Positions 11,352 through 22,560 are shown, counted from the first letter of the stretch. The stretch is 64,000 nt of DNA from Argyresthia goedartella (GCA_949825045.1 OX463815.1:29441356-29505355); one strand, 5' to 3'. Notes: generated by a model not told the origin, from the sequence alone. Program-made: numbers and translations.

Positions 11352-11451
11352 CAGTCTTCACAAAATAAAGGCCCGGTGTCGCAAACTAAATTCAACCTAT
11401 TACGTCAGTAACACGGACGCTGCCACCGGGCCTTTTATTTTGTGAAGACTG
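11352..11451. mobile_element. 100-bp MITE, nearly perfect palindrome, flanked by TA
   Basis: CAGTCTTCACAAAATAAAGG at 11352 is matched by the inverted CCTTTTATTTTGTGAAGACTG at the right end, with the arms continuing through GCCCGGTG and one single-base difference in length. TA dinucleotides flank both sides (11350-11351 and 11452-11453), as expected for Tc1/mariner-type insertion. The 45-bp centre is non-coding. Confidence 0.8.
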
Positions 11452-11642
11452 TAGTTTGTCTAAAACTCTACCTGAAGAGACAACTCTAAACTGAAGATTC
11501 CATTAGTGATTCAAAGTTTCATTTGTATTTCTACAGAAGGATTGAAATGATATCGAATTAGAACAAATAACACAGGAATGCCTTTGGTTTGATCAACCAC
11601 GTGCTTTGTCGCCTCGTATAAAGATCGTTGTGCCCGAGGCCC

Positions 11643-11834
11643 TGGCCCCCTAGATAAGTTGCATTCGCTATCTTATCACTCAACCCGAACGCTCAGAAAA
11701 TGCAATGCGATTTGACATTTTGAGAACAAAAGCGATCACGTGACTTTTCACAGCAAACAAATAGCATACATGTTCTGAGCATCGAGTCGAGTGATAATGA
11801 TAAGATAGCGAACGCAACTTGTCTAGGGAGGGGC
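11643..11834. mobile_element. Foldback element, ~40-bp arms
   Basis: The left arm at 11643-11681 (GGCCCCCTAGATAAGTTGCA, then TTCGCTATCTTATCACTC) is inverted at 11789-11834, with a 6-bp ATGATA insertion in the right arm. Inner words GCTCAGAA / TTCTGAGC pair as well. It is probably a MITE or foldback element; I could not fix a target duplication. Confidence 0.65.
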
Positions 11835-11839
11835 TCAAA

Positions 11840-13125
11840 CTCAAAAACTTAACTGCAAATAGGCAAAAATAATGCACTTTTACAAGACAAACACTTACTT
11901 AAGTATCTTATACATGGATAAACATAAAAAAATCAAATATGATAAACTAAACTAATGAGTACATGACTGATTAAGGTTTGAGTTTGAAAAAGGAAAGCTC
12001 CCTTTCAAGTGGTGATTCTTGACTGAATGTCGCACAGGAAAAGACTACATAAACTCTACCAGTGCTTCGGAAATACGCCCGTCAGAGAAGATAGCACCGA
12101 GAAACTCTACGGGGATGTCATTTTTTAATTTTCGTCTTTTTTTTTGTTATTACCTAATGTGCAATATAAAAATAAGTAATCTAATCTAATGACAATATTA
12201 TTTAATTGCATAAATACTATAACATTTATCTATAAGTGTCAATAAGATGTCTCAAAATAACAGTCTAAAAAAATAAATAAATAAGAAGAAAAACAAACTT
12301 TAATGAGATTAACTTATGAGAAACCAGACTGGACCAGCCCCCCCATGCAGCACCCGTTCACGAGTATGACTTGTGCACCAGCCATCACCCCCCTCGCCGT
12401 ATTCGAGGGAGGGGAGCAACCCGCTACACAGAGCCGCCGCAGGCAAAAACATTTTAGAGAGCATGACCATAAACTCTGGTTTCTTGGTAACAGACTTGTA
12501 TTCTACGTTAAAACTAATAAATTGTTATGAGTCACCTCACATAGCACTTTTCTACACTTAATTTTATTACCAGATTATTAACCCTTTCACTATCCTGCTG
12601 GCCGGAAAAGAAAAAAATCGCAGTGAAGGCAAATTTTATGTTGTTTCCCCACAAATGCCCACGATAGAATCGTCAGTACTCTAGGGGACGTCTGTCATAA
12701 AACTTTACGCAAATTTAATATTATTACACTTGTAAAAGTAACGTTAATTATTATTATTATTATTATTATCATGGAGCTTGGAGCATTGAGACCATGCAGT
12801 TTTGTCTTTAATATAGTCATTATTAGGCTTTCTTTATGAGATTAGCCTTATAAATGTTTTAAACCATTACATGGGTAATTGATCAATTCCGTCTGGTAAC
12901 TTATTATAAAAGCGTATACAGTTCCCCATAAATGAACCATTCACCTTCTGCAACCGAAATCTAGGTACTAGGGCGGATCCAGCTTTCAATTTAGGCGGGG
13001 GATCATACAGTCAATACGAGGCGATAAAGCAAGTGATTGATTAATCGAAAAGCACTCCTGTATATATTCTAATCCAACTCGCTACGTGCGAAACTTCATG
13101 TGGTAGACCAGGCTGTATTATACCA
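11840..13125. other. Intronic stretch, nothing recognised
   Basis: AT-rich sequence with an (ATT)n run near 12750-12770 and an open frame at 12303-12561 in two frames with no domain features. Confidence 0.5.
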
Positions 13126-13127
13126 AC

Positions 13128-13320
13128 TAATATTATAAATGTGAAATTAGCGATGTTTAGATGTTTGGATGTTTGTGTGTTTGTGCCTCAATCAAGCTAA
13201 AACGCCAGAACGGATTTGAATAAAATTTAGCACAGAGATAGTTTATGAGCTAGAGTAACATATATGATACTTTTTATCCGACTGCACCAGAAGGAGGGTA
13301 ACGTTATCTAGAAATATCTA
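13128..13320 (+). mobile_element. Interspersed repeat, Helitron-like 5' segment
   Basis: CTAATATTATAAATGTGAAA followed by TTTGGATGTTTGTGTGTTTG, CTCAATCAAGCTAAAACG and CCAGAACGGATTTGAATAAA. This wording is common in lepidopteran repeat families from my general knowledge. No 3' CTAG end was found nearby, so the class is tentative. Confidence 0.45.
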
Positions 13321-13865
13321 TGAAACTTTAAATCAATCGCTTATGTAATCTTCAGTTTAGAGTTGTCTATTCAGGTAGAATTTTAGACAAACTAGTATAT
13401 CAAACAGGATTCCCTCAAATCTCGGTAAAGTAGAAATGTAACAAACCAAACATTGTTTTAATCATCTACGTATCTCGCATCACTTTACATCACATGGTCC
13501 TTCGAGACGGATGTGAAAGAATTCAAAAACGTACACTAGTCGTACTGATTGATGTTGCAATATCACCGATATATATATAATTGTAATGAGTAGGTATCCG
13601 TTGTAACATGTCTGGTTATGTTGTACTTTGTTGAATCCGCCATTTTCCTATAATTAACTCCGACTGAGAGCGATGCCAAGCCGACACAAGTCAATAGTCC
13701 AGCTGTAAACAAAAACTATTTTCATTATTCCACAGGCAATTTCATAATAGCGATGACCGAGCGGAGGGTATTACAAATTGCAAAAGTATTCGGCCTGTTC
13801 CGGCAACCTACATATTTAACTACAATATTATGCATTATTCTCCCATTATCTATCCTCTAAACATC

Positions 13866-14745
13866 TACTGAATGCTTTTCAATCAGGCTTTAGAACGGGT
13901 CATAGTACTGTTACGGCTCTATTAAAAGTGACCGATGATATTCAGATCACCATGGATCAAAGCAGCTCTCGGTGCTGGTTCTGCTGGACTTCAGCAGTGC
14001 TTTTAACTGTGTCGACTTTGACATTCTCGATGAATTTCTCAAATCTCTTAATGTCTCCTCAGAGAGACCGAAAACTGCGTATCATGTCGGAGGAGGCTTG
14101 TACGGAGTGGTGTGACTTCTCCTCCGGTGTCCACCAAGGTGGCATTCTCTCTCCTCTTCTGTTTTCAATGTTTATTTATTCCATATCCGATATCCTTTCT
14201 TCTGCCTATCATCTATACGAGGATGACCTTCAGATCTATCGTCACTTCTCTCCTGACGATGTAAATACCGCTGTGTTGGCGTTGACCGCTGACTTGGTTG
14301 GTATGGATAGACATCGTCATTGGGTTGCTGGTTAATCCGAATAAGTCCCAGGCCATGATGAAAGGTACCAGACTCATTAAACGGTTGCAGCAACTGCCTG
14401 TCTCTTCTAAACTTATAACGGAACTGGGATCATGGTTAGCGGTATAGCCAAAAACCTGGGTGTCGCCTTCGATAACCAATTGTCCTGATCTATGCATATT
14501 AATAAGGTCAGCAGGCGAGTTTACGCAGACCTTCACTCTCTCAGTAGACTTTAGAACTTACTTCCTCGCCAGACCAAAATTTCTCTCGCTCAGTCCCTTC
14601 TTCTTCCCCTCATTGAGTATGCTAATGTTTGCTGTGTCAGCGCAAATGAACAACTGAACAAACTCGAACGACTTCAAAATCTTGGGATTTGGTTCACCTT
14701 CGGACTGCGCAACTTGACCACGTATTTCAGCATTGCAGGGAGTTG
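13866..14745 (+). pseudogene. Degenerate Jockey-like non-LTR reverse transcriptase
   Basis: Conserved RT blocks appear in order but in shifting frames: AFQSGFRTGHSTVTALL, LLDFSSAFNCVDFDIL (first catalytic Asp), GVHQGGILSPLLFSMFIY, then YHLYEDDLQIY where YADD has become YEDD, and near 14610-14700 IEYANVCC and NKLERLQNLGIWF. Several frameshifts and stops separate them, so it is dead. It is a 5'-truncated LINE remnant with no intact endonuclease. The clade assignment is approximate. Confidence 0.8.
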
Positions 14746-14754
14746 AAGTGGCTA

Positions 14755-14840
14755 CCCTAACTTCATGTCTTCGGGGGCTTCGCTGCGCTCGCCCCCTCTA
14801 GTCTTCACATAAGCTACCGCAGTGTTTGCCCTGGTATTTC
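14755..14840 (+). mobile_element. MITE core fragment (hairpin core only)
   Basis: GGGGGCTTCGCTGCGCTCGC then CCCCTCTAGTCTTCAC and ATAAGCTACCGCAGTG: the shared hairpin core, abutting the end of the dead LINE. Matching terminal repeats are not visible. Confidence 0.55.
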
Positions 14841-15055
14841 GTTTGCAATTCAAGTTTAAACCAGTTTACTATTTAACGGTTCTAAACGTTAGTTTATCAA
14901 CTAACCCATTATATAGTAAGCAGTACGCTGCAGTGTGTCGATAGTTGACCAACTAATGAGAAAAAAACGTTAGTTTATCAACTAACGGTTTTGACAATCT
15001 TACGGTGGCATTTATATACTTATATATATAAAATATACGGTGACATATATATATA

Positions 15056-16360
15056 CATAGTCAGGTCATAAGTTCTGTCACATGTGCAATATGAAATAAT
15101 TAAGAAATGTTTATTATTTATGTAAACATTTATATAGCAAAATGAACTTAATAAAACATAGATTCTTATGGTAATAAAGTTTATTCAAAATGACCCCCGC
15201 GATTTTGAATACAGGCCTTTATTCTGCGCGGCCAGTCGTCTATCGCAGCACGAACGAGGTCCATGTCAATATCGGCGGCTGCCTTAATCAAGGATGACTT
15301 GAGTGACTCCAAATCAGGATGAGGCTTTGAGCAGGCCTTTTCCTCCAAGTGTTGCCATATCTTGTAATCTAACGGACTCAAATCTGGACTGGAGGAGGGC
15401 CAGTCTTCGTGCCGGATGAAGTCGATTTCACGCGCCGCCAGCCAGTCTTGTGTGCTTTTCGCTCTATGAGCTGGCGCAGAATCTTGTTGGAATACCCAGT
15501 GCCTGTTATTAAACATGGTATGAGAAACAGGTTCCACAAGGTTCTTGAGGACTGTATTTTGATACACAACTGCATTCGTTTTTACGCCTTTCTCACAAAA
15601 ATGTACCTCAGTTAAGCCCCAATAAGAGACTCCCAACCAAACCATGAGCGAGGATGGAAAATGACCTCGTTGGACACGCGAAATACGGTTGCTCGCTTCT
15701 TCACTGCTGTGTGCGTACACCTTATCATTTTGTTTGTTGTAGCTCTCTTCCACGGTGAAAAATTTTTCATCCGAAAAAAGAATTTCCCGATGCTTTTTTC
15801 CCGTGTACCGCTTCAACAAAGCGCGGCATCTCTTCAGTCTCAGGTCCATTAAACGAGCGTCCAAACGATGTCCTGTTTTTCTTCGATATCCCCTAAGCCC
15901 TAAGTCTTCATTTAACACCATTTTCACCGTGGTCCTGCTTAACCCCAAAGGGCCAACAGTTTCTGCTTACGTATGGGATTTCTTTGAATTCGCGCCTTCA
16001 CAGCTTTTATCACTGCTGGAGTCCTAACAGAGCGAGGGCGACCACTTCTTGACCTGTCATCTACACTAGAGTCTTCATTATATCGTTTTATGGTACGATA
16101 AACGAATCTTTTGTTTATATTCAAATTTTTCAGTAAGTCGAAAATCTGAATTGGCGCGGAACCGCAACGATGCAACGCAATAACTGCGACACGGTCTTCT
16201 TTAAGTGTCCACTCCATATTTAAAAATGAGGAAAATTCTAAAAAGTACACATTTTTATTTTCATGAAAAATTCTAAATTCGAATTCAATAAACTTTTTTG
16301 TGGCCAGCGTTCTAAATTCAAAAGTTTTTATTGTGTGACAGAACTTATGATCTGACTGTG
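15056..16360 (-). mobile_element. maT-type (DD37D) Tc1/mariner element, copy 1
   Basis: The element is 1,305 bp with terminal inverted repeats: CATAGTCAGGTCATAAGTTC at the left and the complement of CACAGTCAGATCATAAGTTC at the right, flanked by TA on both sides (15054-15055 and 16361-16362). The transposase lies on the minus strand. A second, inverted copy is at 48193-49492 and a truncated one at 57642-57906. Confidence 0.93.
15181..16217 (-). pseudogene. maT transposase, one frameshift
   Basis: It starts at MEWTLKEDRV and contains a helix-turn-helix region (FVYRTIKRYNEDSSVDDRS), a second HTH (GLSRTTVKMVLNEDLG) and the DDE catalytic domain: ILFSDEKFF, FQQDSAPAHRAK and SPDLSPLDYKIW. Thirty-seven residues separate the second and third aspartates (QQD to LDYKIW), which is the DD37D signature of the maT group. 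The C-terminus is RGGHFE. A 4-bp deletion near 15945, compared with copy 2, breaks the frame between the two HTH halves; otherwise the reading is long and clean, so inactivation looks fairly recent. Confidence 0.9.
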
Positions 16361-16369
16361 TATATATAT

Positions 16370-18120
16370 ATATCTATATATTAGTATGTATTGGTGTATT
16401 ACATTGTTTATATGTATATTGGTACGTCGTATTTAGGTAATTGTCTATGCAGTCTATTTTGAGCAATTAGAGTTATCATATCAGTATGTAGTATATATTA
16501 CTCGTAGTACTTATAGAGTTTTTTTGTACGCGCAGGTCTCCTGCTCAACCATCACCTTTCCTTTGGAAGAAATCTCTTAGTGGGATAAGCTCGCCTTTGT
16601 GCATGTTTTGTCTATTATAAATTAGCTGTATGTCTGTTTTTTGTAGTAGAATAGGGGGAGTAGGTTGGGGGGGGGGGGGTGAATGAAGGGAAAATTGGCT
16701 GCCGGGGCGAGATTGTACAACAGGATAAAGCAAATTTGGCAAGAGGAAATATAACAAAGGTGGGCATAGGTCACTTCCTGTTTGAAAACTAAAGATAGGT
16801 TAGTTAGGTTCACACTTAACAGCAGAGCCGGGAGAAAGATTTCGGGATTTCGAGCATTCGGTATTTCGCACTTTTGTGATTTCTAACATTCGGGATATAG
16901 ATCATTAGGTGTTTCGAACGTTGTGATTTCGAACTTAGGTCATATGATCTTTAGGTAATACGGCGTACCCTACGCATTTGAACTAAGCTTTTTGGTTAGG
17001 CCTCTCCCTCCGACGCACTTCATACATACTGTCACTCGATGTTAGGGTGAGAATTTCACGGGAACGATGATGTATTTTTTTGATTGTCCTGGGAATTGTC
17101 CTTCTGCTTTAATTTCATTGTCATAAAATGAAATTACCGATCCCATTGTACAGATAAGATACAAGCATGAAAACTCGAAAAACGCTTTTTCCCTATTATA
17201 GACCTAGTTAGATCGATTTTTCGGCACCAAAAACTTCTATACAGCAAATTTTATCGAAAACTTTAACGCCGTTATCGAGAACATATAACATAAGTATATA
17301 GTTACAAATATTCCTAGTTTAATAGAGTGGCTCGGCCACGGCCTACGGCGAACGGCCTCGCACCTTGTTGATATTGTTTTTTTCATGCTGAATTGGATGC
17401 ACAGACCCGGTGCGTAACATGCTTACCTCACATGTACCAGGTACAGCGTAAGCAGTCTGCCAACAGCAATCAGTGAAGGTAAAGGGATTCCCGTGACCAG
17501 GTGTTTTATGTTCAACACGCGGTACAATCAGTAACAAAGTAAAAATAAACCGATGAATGAAGCAAATACCGACCTAGACCTTGTGGTAGAGGAACAAGGC
17601 TGTCCTGCCGACGACCGACAGCTCCCTCACATGTTTCACACATTTCTAGACGGCCTTGCAGATCTCAAATATCATGTAAATACAGGAAAGAGATCAGCAA
17701 ACTTCTATGCACAAAACTTCTATGCACAAAAACTTCCTAAAAAACTTTGGCTTAGAATTCTGCTTATTGTTTGGACTAATTGATGGACGTAACGTAGGTT
17801 ACGCCTACCTGCGTCTTGAGTTGAATCGATCTTCCAATTACCACGTAGGCGATATGCCTAAAGAGAGTTCAAGTGAATTATAATCTTCAAGACTACGATA
17901 CTAGATGTTGTTCGATGCTATTCTGGATGGATGTCTTGTAGTAAAGATTTAATGTTTCGGGACGGGCCCGTTTTAACGAGCTGGGCGTCATATAAATCAG
18001 TGCTCATTCAGGAATAGTAAGGCAAATGTCAGTAGTTGAACCTCGGCCAAGCGATAAGGCGTTAGGTTCGGGTATAATAATGTACTAGAATGGTTTAAAG
18101 TCATCCTTAGTGGAGAGATT
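16370..18120. other. Intronic stretch with low-complexity patches
   Basis: Holds a TA-rich microsatellite near 16361-16385, a 13-base G run at 16667-16679, and a degenerate repeat at about 16840-16940 built on ATTTCG-type words (GGGATTTCGAGCATTCGG and variants). Open frames at 17343-17783 lack features. No exon found. Confidence 0.5.
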
Positions 18121-18149
18121 CTGTGAATCTTAGTAGCTTAGTGAGCTAT

Positions 18150-18428
18150 AGCTCAGAAGCCGCAGTCAGCGCCGCCACGGTTCGACGCAGGAGCGAAGGA
18201 AGCGGCGGCCCGACGACCGCTCGCTCGGAAACGCCGCCCGCGCACCTGCCCTCTCCGTCACTCTTCCAAATTTAAATCCCAAACTCCCCCCTCCGAACTC
18301 CGCGCGCCACTAAACATTCTGGAATAATTCCTGAACGCGATCCGCGGACTTGTTGCTCGCCATTCGAATTCGGGTCGCGACCGCGTCCGGTGATATCGCT
18401 TTCCTCGTATTCGCAATCCGGCGACACC
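18150..18428 (+). promoter_or_regulatory. Lmpt: CpG-rich internal Limpet promoter and 5' leader
   Basis: GC- and CpG-rich DNA (for example AAGCGGCGGCCCGACGACCG and GGGTCGCGACCGCGTCC) contrasts with the AT-rich introns and ends directly at the start codon of the short-isoform exon. GGAATAATTCC near 18320 resembles inverted TEAD-type half-sites, only suggestive in a muscle-type gene. The ATG context CGACACCATGG is close to the optimal animal initiation context. No exact start of transcription can be fixed from sequence. Confidence 0.7.
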
Positions 18429-18589
18429 ATGGCCGACGTAGACGTTCAGGTCCAGTTCACCACCACGGAGCGCAAGACCAGGAAGGTCAAGAAGACCTCC
18501 AAGCGCAAGGAGTCCAAGGACGGCGAGGTGACGGTCACCGAGATCGACCAGACGGAGACCAGCAACGTCAACGATGCTGCGGACGAAGG
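18429..18589 (+). CDS. Lmpt: Limpet alternative first coding exon (short isoform)
   Basis: It encodes 53 residues plus two bases of a Gly codon. It starts MADVDVQVQFTTTERKTRK, continues with a basic VKKTSKRKESKDG stretch, and turns acidic (VTEIDQTETSNVNDAADE). The donor GAAGG|GTATGT at 18589/18590 leaves phase 2. Phase 2 does not fit the acceptor at 18939, where joining would give an immediate TAA, but it fits the second acceptor at 18950, producing DEG-GEYTKAM. The resulting protein lacks the first zinc pair of that LIM, giving the half LIM that defines four-and-a-half-LIM proteins. Overlapping open frames starting at 18350 read the same bases in another frame and are shadows. Confidence 0.87.
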
Positions 18590-18939
18590 GTATGTGCCGG
18601 GGTGGCCAACCTCGCCGCGCGTGTCAGTGTGTCTGTGACAAGTGTCGATACCCGCCCCCTAGTGTCTCCCTCCCCATGTGTACCGCACATTTTGGCCACC
18701 CGCACATACCCGGACTAATCTAAGGTATCTATTGACCCGACTCCTCGCCCCTATGCTGGCCCTGACGCAGGATTAACAAAACAACAATTAAAAACATGTC
18801 TTCATGGCTTTTTCCATACTGCACGGCAGAGTCACAAACGCGGCCAGTTTAGCCAGTAATTCATTACTCCATTTTACGTGATAGCCCTCGTATTTGTGAA
18901 AATATGTTACAAAATTAACCGCATGTCGTATTGTTGCAG

Positions 18940-19140
18940 CTAATTTTCAGCGGCGAGTACACGAAGGCGATGAACAAGGACTGGCACAGCGGCCACTTCT
19001 GCTGCTGGCAGTGCGACGAGTCGCTGACCGGCCAGCGGTACGTGCTGAGAGATGACCATCCCTACTGCATCAAGTGCTACGAGAGTGTCTTCGCCAACGG
19101 CTGCGAGGAGTGCAACAAGACCATCGGGATCGACTCTAAG
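18940..19140 (+). CDS. Lmpt: Limpet exon: body of LIM2 and first zinc pair of LIM3
   Basis: Sixty-seven codons from the acceptor TTGTTGCAG to AAG|GTTCGT, phase 0. It reads LIFSGEYTKAMNKDWHSGHF, CCWQCDESLTGQRYVLRDDH, YCIKCY, then CEECNKTIGIDSK. The HX2H at WHSGH in place of HX2C is the known variant of this LIM in Prickle/Testin relatives. CEEC opens LIM3. A second acceptor (AATTTTCAG) ends at 18950; its use removes LIFS and suits the phase-2 short-isoform exon. A dispersed repeat begins only about 20 bp after the donor. Confidence 0.94.
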
Positions 19141-19157
19141 GTTCGTCTTCTTTTATG

Positions 19158-19265
19158 CCAATCAATCAACCAATCAGCCTACATTCACCCACTGCTGGGT
19201 AAAGGCCTCCTCTTTACCACGCCATCTACTCCGTTCCTGAGCCTCCCTAATCCACTGCCTACCAG
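19158..19265. mobile_element. Dispersed repeat next to the LIM2 exon donor
   Basis: CCAATCAATCAACCAATCAG then CCTACATTCACCCACTGCTG and GGTAAAGGCCTCCTCTTTAC. The complement (GTAAAGAGGAGGCC, CCCAGCAGTGGG, GGCTGATTGATTGG) occurs at 43795-43855. It is probably a LINE tail, common in Lepidoptera. It reads through as an open frame from the exon but is intronic. Confidence 0.6.
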
Positions 19266-19559
19266 ATATATTTTATGCCATTCATTATTATTACTATTAT
19301 TTTTATGTCTATATTGGAGGCAGCTCTCCGTACTCCTTTCTATTCTTCGCGAAGCTGCCCCCGTCTTTATGTATAACAACTATCCACCTTTGAAGCTGAG
19401 GTTTGAAGGATTTCAGCAACTTCAGAGCACACTTGACGCAATTCCGTCACAAAATTGCAGTCACGATCGCAATGTCTTATTCTCGAAATCTATAGGGAGC
19501 GATGTTAGAGATAGAGAAAAGGGAGCTGTTCCAAGCAGGTGACAGAGGCCCAAAGCAGT

Positions 19560-21910
19560 CGTTACCTACCCAATCATTCTCTAGTGATATCTAGTGATAA
19601 GTGTGACGTTGTAACAATCTCGAGTTTCTTCACGTGATGAAGTCACAATCCACACGAGAATCAAGTTCGGAACTTGCAACGCCACCAGTTAATCTTACGG
19701 AAACTATGTGGCGATCTATAATAAAATAACTCATATAATGTAAATTATCCTGCTGTTTACATCATGTCACAATAAATTGACCTTGATGCTAAAATAACCA
19801 TTTATTAAGCCAATTAGTTAGGCTGGCAATACATTGTCTTGGCAGGTAGATGGACATTATCTGTTGTTTATTTTCTTTTCAAAGGACATCGACCAAAAAC
19901 TTTATCCTTCTCCATAATCTCGAATAGAGCCTGATAGCTTTACATTAAGCATTTGAGATTTCATTCGTATGTCCCTTTTGTAGGTTTGGTCAAATTTAGC
20001 TATGTCATTCCAGCCGTCCTACATTCCTCGATTGCGCGTTGCAGAGTGTGCACACGGCTCGAACCGACCTGCTGCCAAGCTCCAAACGTATAATGTACTC
20101 CGCCAAAACACACCGCATTTATCTCAGCACTCGCCGAATGACTTCTCCTGTCAGACCAGCTGTAACTACTCTGATGTTTACAGCCCGTAATTGTTCCACC
20201 CTGATATAACGGCAAGGTTGGGTCTGGCAGTCTAATGCATTAGCATCATTGATATGCCATGATGTTGACCTGTAATAATGCAGGTATCGTCTTCATGTGT
20301 TTGATTACCATGTTGTTCAGAATTAGGCATGAAACAACACCCAAAGTGTCAGACTGTTATTCGAATTGAAAGCGAACTCTTTGAACTGATATATCTACTG
20401 AAGTTCCTGAAAAAGTAGCTATTAATTAAAGTGTCGGAAAAAAAATACGTCAGTAGCGTTTCGGGAGCTATTTCTAGGCTGGATACTGGCGATAATTCCG
20501 ACGTTTTTCACTAAACACCAACCTTGAAAAGTTGGATTTTCTCGCAGCACTCTTTAGAGATTTATGAGTGAACATGATTCAGGCCCTAGAGTATTATGTT
20601 TCGTAATGCTCCGAAATAAACATCATATTTTATTGACATTACGACATAGAGTTTTAAATGCCGGTGTAGCTGGCACGGAGTCCAGGAATAGCCGGGTGAG
20701 GGGACGCACTCCTTGTTTTGAAACCGTAGAAGCGACGCTTCGCTCGGGCGACGACGCCGCTGAATTTATTTGAATTTTTATGTCGCTCCGAGTATCTTGG
20801 CGGACGATTGATCTTCCGGTGACCTGAAAAATGTAAATGAGTTTATTGCTCACACCCCATTTATTAACGTTACTTACCAAACATTAGCATATTACTCCTG
20901 CTCCTTAGTTACTCCGTCGTGTAGAATAATGTGAATGTAAAGACATTCCTCTAAAATGCCGCTGGATTAAACAAAATTTTGTGGTGATGTTGAATGATTT
21001 AGTTCAGAAAACAAACCAATCGGATTTATTCACATCCCACACATCACGTGTGTCTTACGTCCGACAAACGATAATGTTTTTTTCTTATATTTATGCGCAG
21101 TGACATCATTTTTTGCCAAGTTCAAGGTTAAGCGATTCCGCAAACTTCAATTTTTGCTCGTAGTTGTGGCTTTACGTAATTCTTTAGATGGGCTTAAAAT
21201 TAGAAAGGCACAGATATCTTATTGAGATTTGATTTTCTAGGTACGATTCTCAAAACATGGTTTCAGATCAAGATGGTCGAAAATATGAGATAGTTATAAT
21301 ACCTACGATCCTGATACGGAGGTAAAATCCAAGATTCTGCTGTTACTCTTAAAGAAAACACTGAATTTCACGCAAGCAAGCTTACTTACAATATCAAAGT
21401 AAACAATTTCAAATTTTCAAATTCAAATTTTAAATTTTTAATGTTGCAACAAACAATATAAAAAAGCTAGTAATCACAGTAACTTAAAGTGTAAATGCTG
21501 TCTTGAAGTAAGACTAGGTTGTTGATACGCAGTAGGTAGCCAGGTTACTACACTACTACCACAATCAAGCAAGCAAGCAATTCCTAATACACGGGGATAA
21601 GTTAACAATTACTAAACCCGGATTTTTTACTCGATTCCAAAACGGGTTGCCATTAAAGAAAAAAAAATATATAATATAATAATAATTTATAATTTATAAT
21701 AGAATAAAAATTGTCTTCAATTTTTATTACATTAAAAACACAGGATAGTTCTTAAGATATTAAATCCTTTAGTTTATGTTTGTGTACCTGTGTTGTGGGG
21801 AGACAGTATCACTCCGTTTAACAGCACTTCATTTATTAGTTGACGGTGAACAGTAAAACTGTGGTAAGACCTCTCTGTAGTAGTAGATTACTATTTTGAT
21901 AAAAGAGGCA
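19560..21910. other. Intron between LIM2 and LIM3, no gene seen
   Basis: No exon with matching phases or LIM ligands is visible. There is a mildly GC-rich patch at 20690-20765 (GACGCTTCGCTCGGGCGACG), AT-rich low complexity at 21400-21720 including (ATA/TAA) runs, and CAAGCAAGCAAG near 21570. Confidence 0.5.
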
Positions 21911-21917
21911 CGTTATA

Positions 21918-22145
21918 ATAGTAGTTTATGTGACTGCTACATTATGGAGGGCATTAATACTCGAGGGCTCGTTTCATAATAATATCACTCGTGAGTTTTA
22001 ATGCCTAAGTATGTACAGTTACATACACTAGTTTATATATGCACATATCATAAGCTCTCTTTGACGTGTTCAGGAACCGCATGTTTGATCGGCATTGTGG
22101 CTCTGCAGTTGTTTAGCTTGTTCTGTAGTACCAACTTCACGCAGG
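21918..22145 (+). mobile_element. Dispersed repeat R5, copy 1
   Basis: ATAGTAGTTTATGTGACTGC, GGAGGGCATTAATACTCGAG, ATCATAAGCTCTCTTTGACG and GTTTAGCTTGTTCTGTAGTA match, in order, the segment at 39145-39415, which has insertions relative to this one. Two copies in one intron region indicate a mobile family. No coding capacity. Confidence 0.65.
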
Positions 22146-22373
22146 CGGGCGTCGGCGTTCGAAATTTGAATGTCATAATATGTAGAAAAATTACACATTA
22201 TGGTCAAAATGTGTAATTTTTCAGATAAATGAGTTTTTACCAAGTAGTTTAACATTATGCTGATCGTAAGGTGCGGTTTTTGTACGCAGTAAAGAGGGTT
22301 TATGATACGTGTGTAGATAAATGTATTTATTGGTAGTTTTATATTTCCTCAGGACTACTCAACAATATATGAC

Positions 22374-22560
22374 GACCTCTGTGGCGCAACGGTTGTGGCT
22401 CCGCCTACCATGCGAGATGTCCCGGGTTCGAACCCCCAGGTCTTGGATGTTTATATGTGGTGACGTCGCTGTTTCTGGTTCCCACTACACAGGGTATCCT
22501 AGTGTGGGGGCAGTAGCAATGTATGTCATGTGCCTGTGTGTAAATGTTTTTGTTTATACT
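22374..22560 (+). mobile_element. tRNA-derived SINE (S1), complete copy
   Basis: It begins GACCTCTGTGGCGCAACGGT, an A-box-like region, and has the B box GGGTTCGAACCCC at about 22428. A conserved tail follows (TTGGATGTTTATATGTGGTG, CGCTGTTTCTGGTTCCCACT, GGTATCCTAGTGTGGGGGCA). This is the structure of a pol III SINE head joined to a family-specific tail. It sits 90 bp before the LIM3 exon. Minus-strand copies are at 30893-31090 and 45234-45418. Confidence 0.8.

Noticed and set aside
18350..18718. 122-codon frame across the internal first exon
   Set aside because: Out of frame with the MADVDV coding sequence, Arg/His/Gly-rich and without a splice-compatible continuation; a shadow of GC-rich DNA.
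18931..19542. 203-codon open frame from the LIM2 exon into the intron
   Set aside because: Only 18940-19140 is exon; downstream is a dispersed repeat. Kept as a possible intron-retention product, not as a gene.
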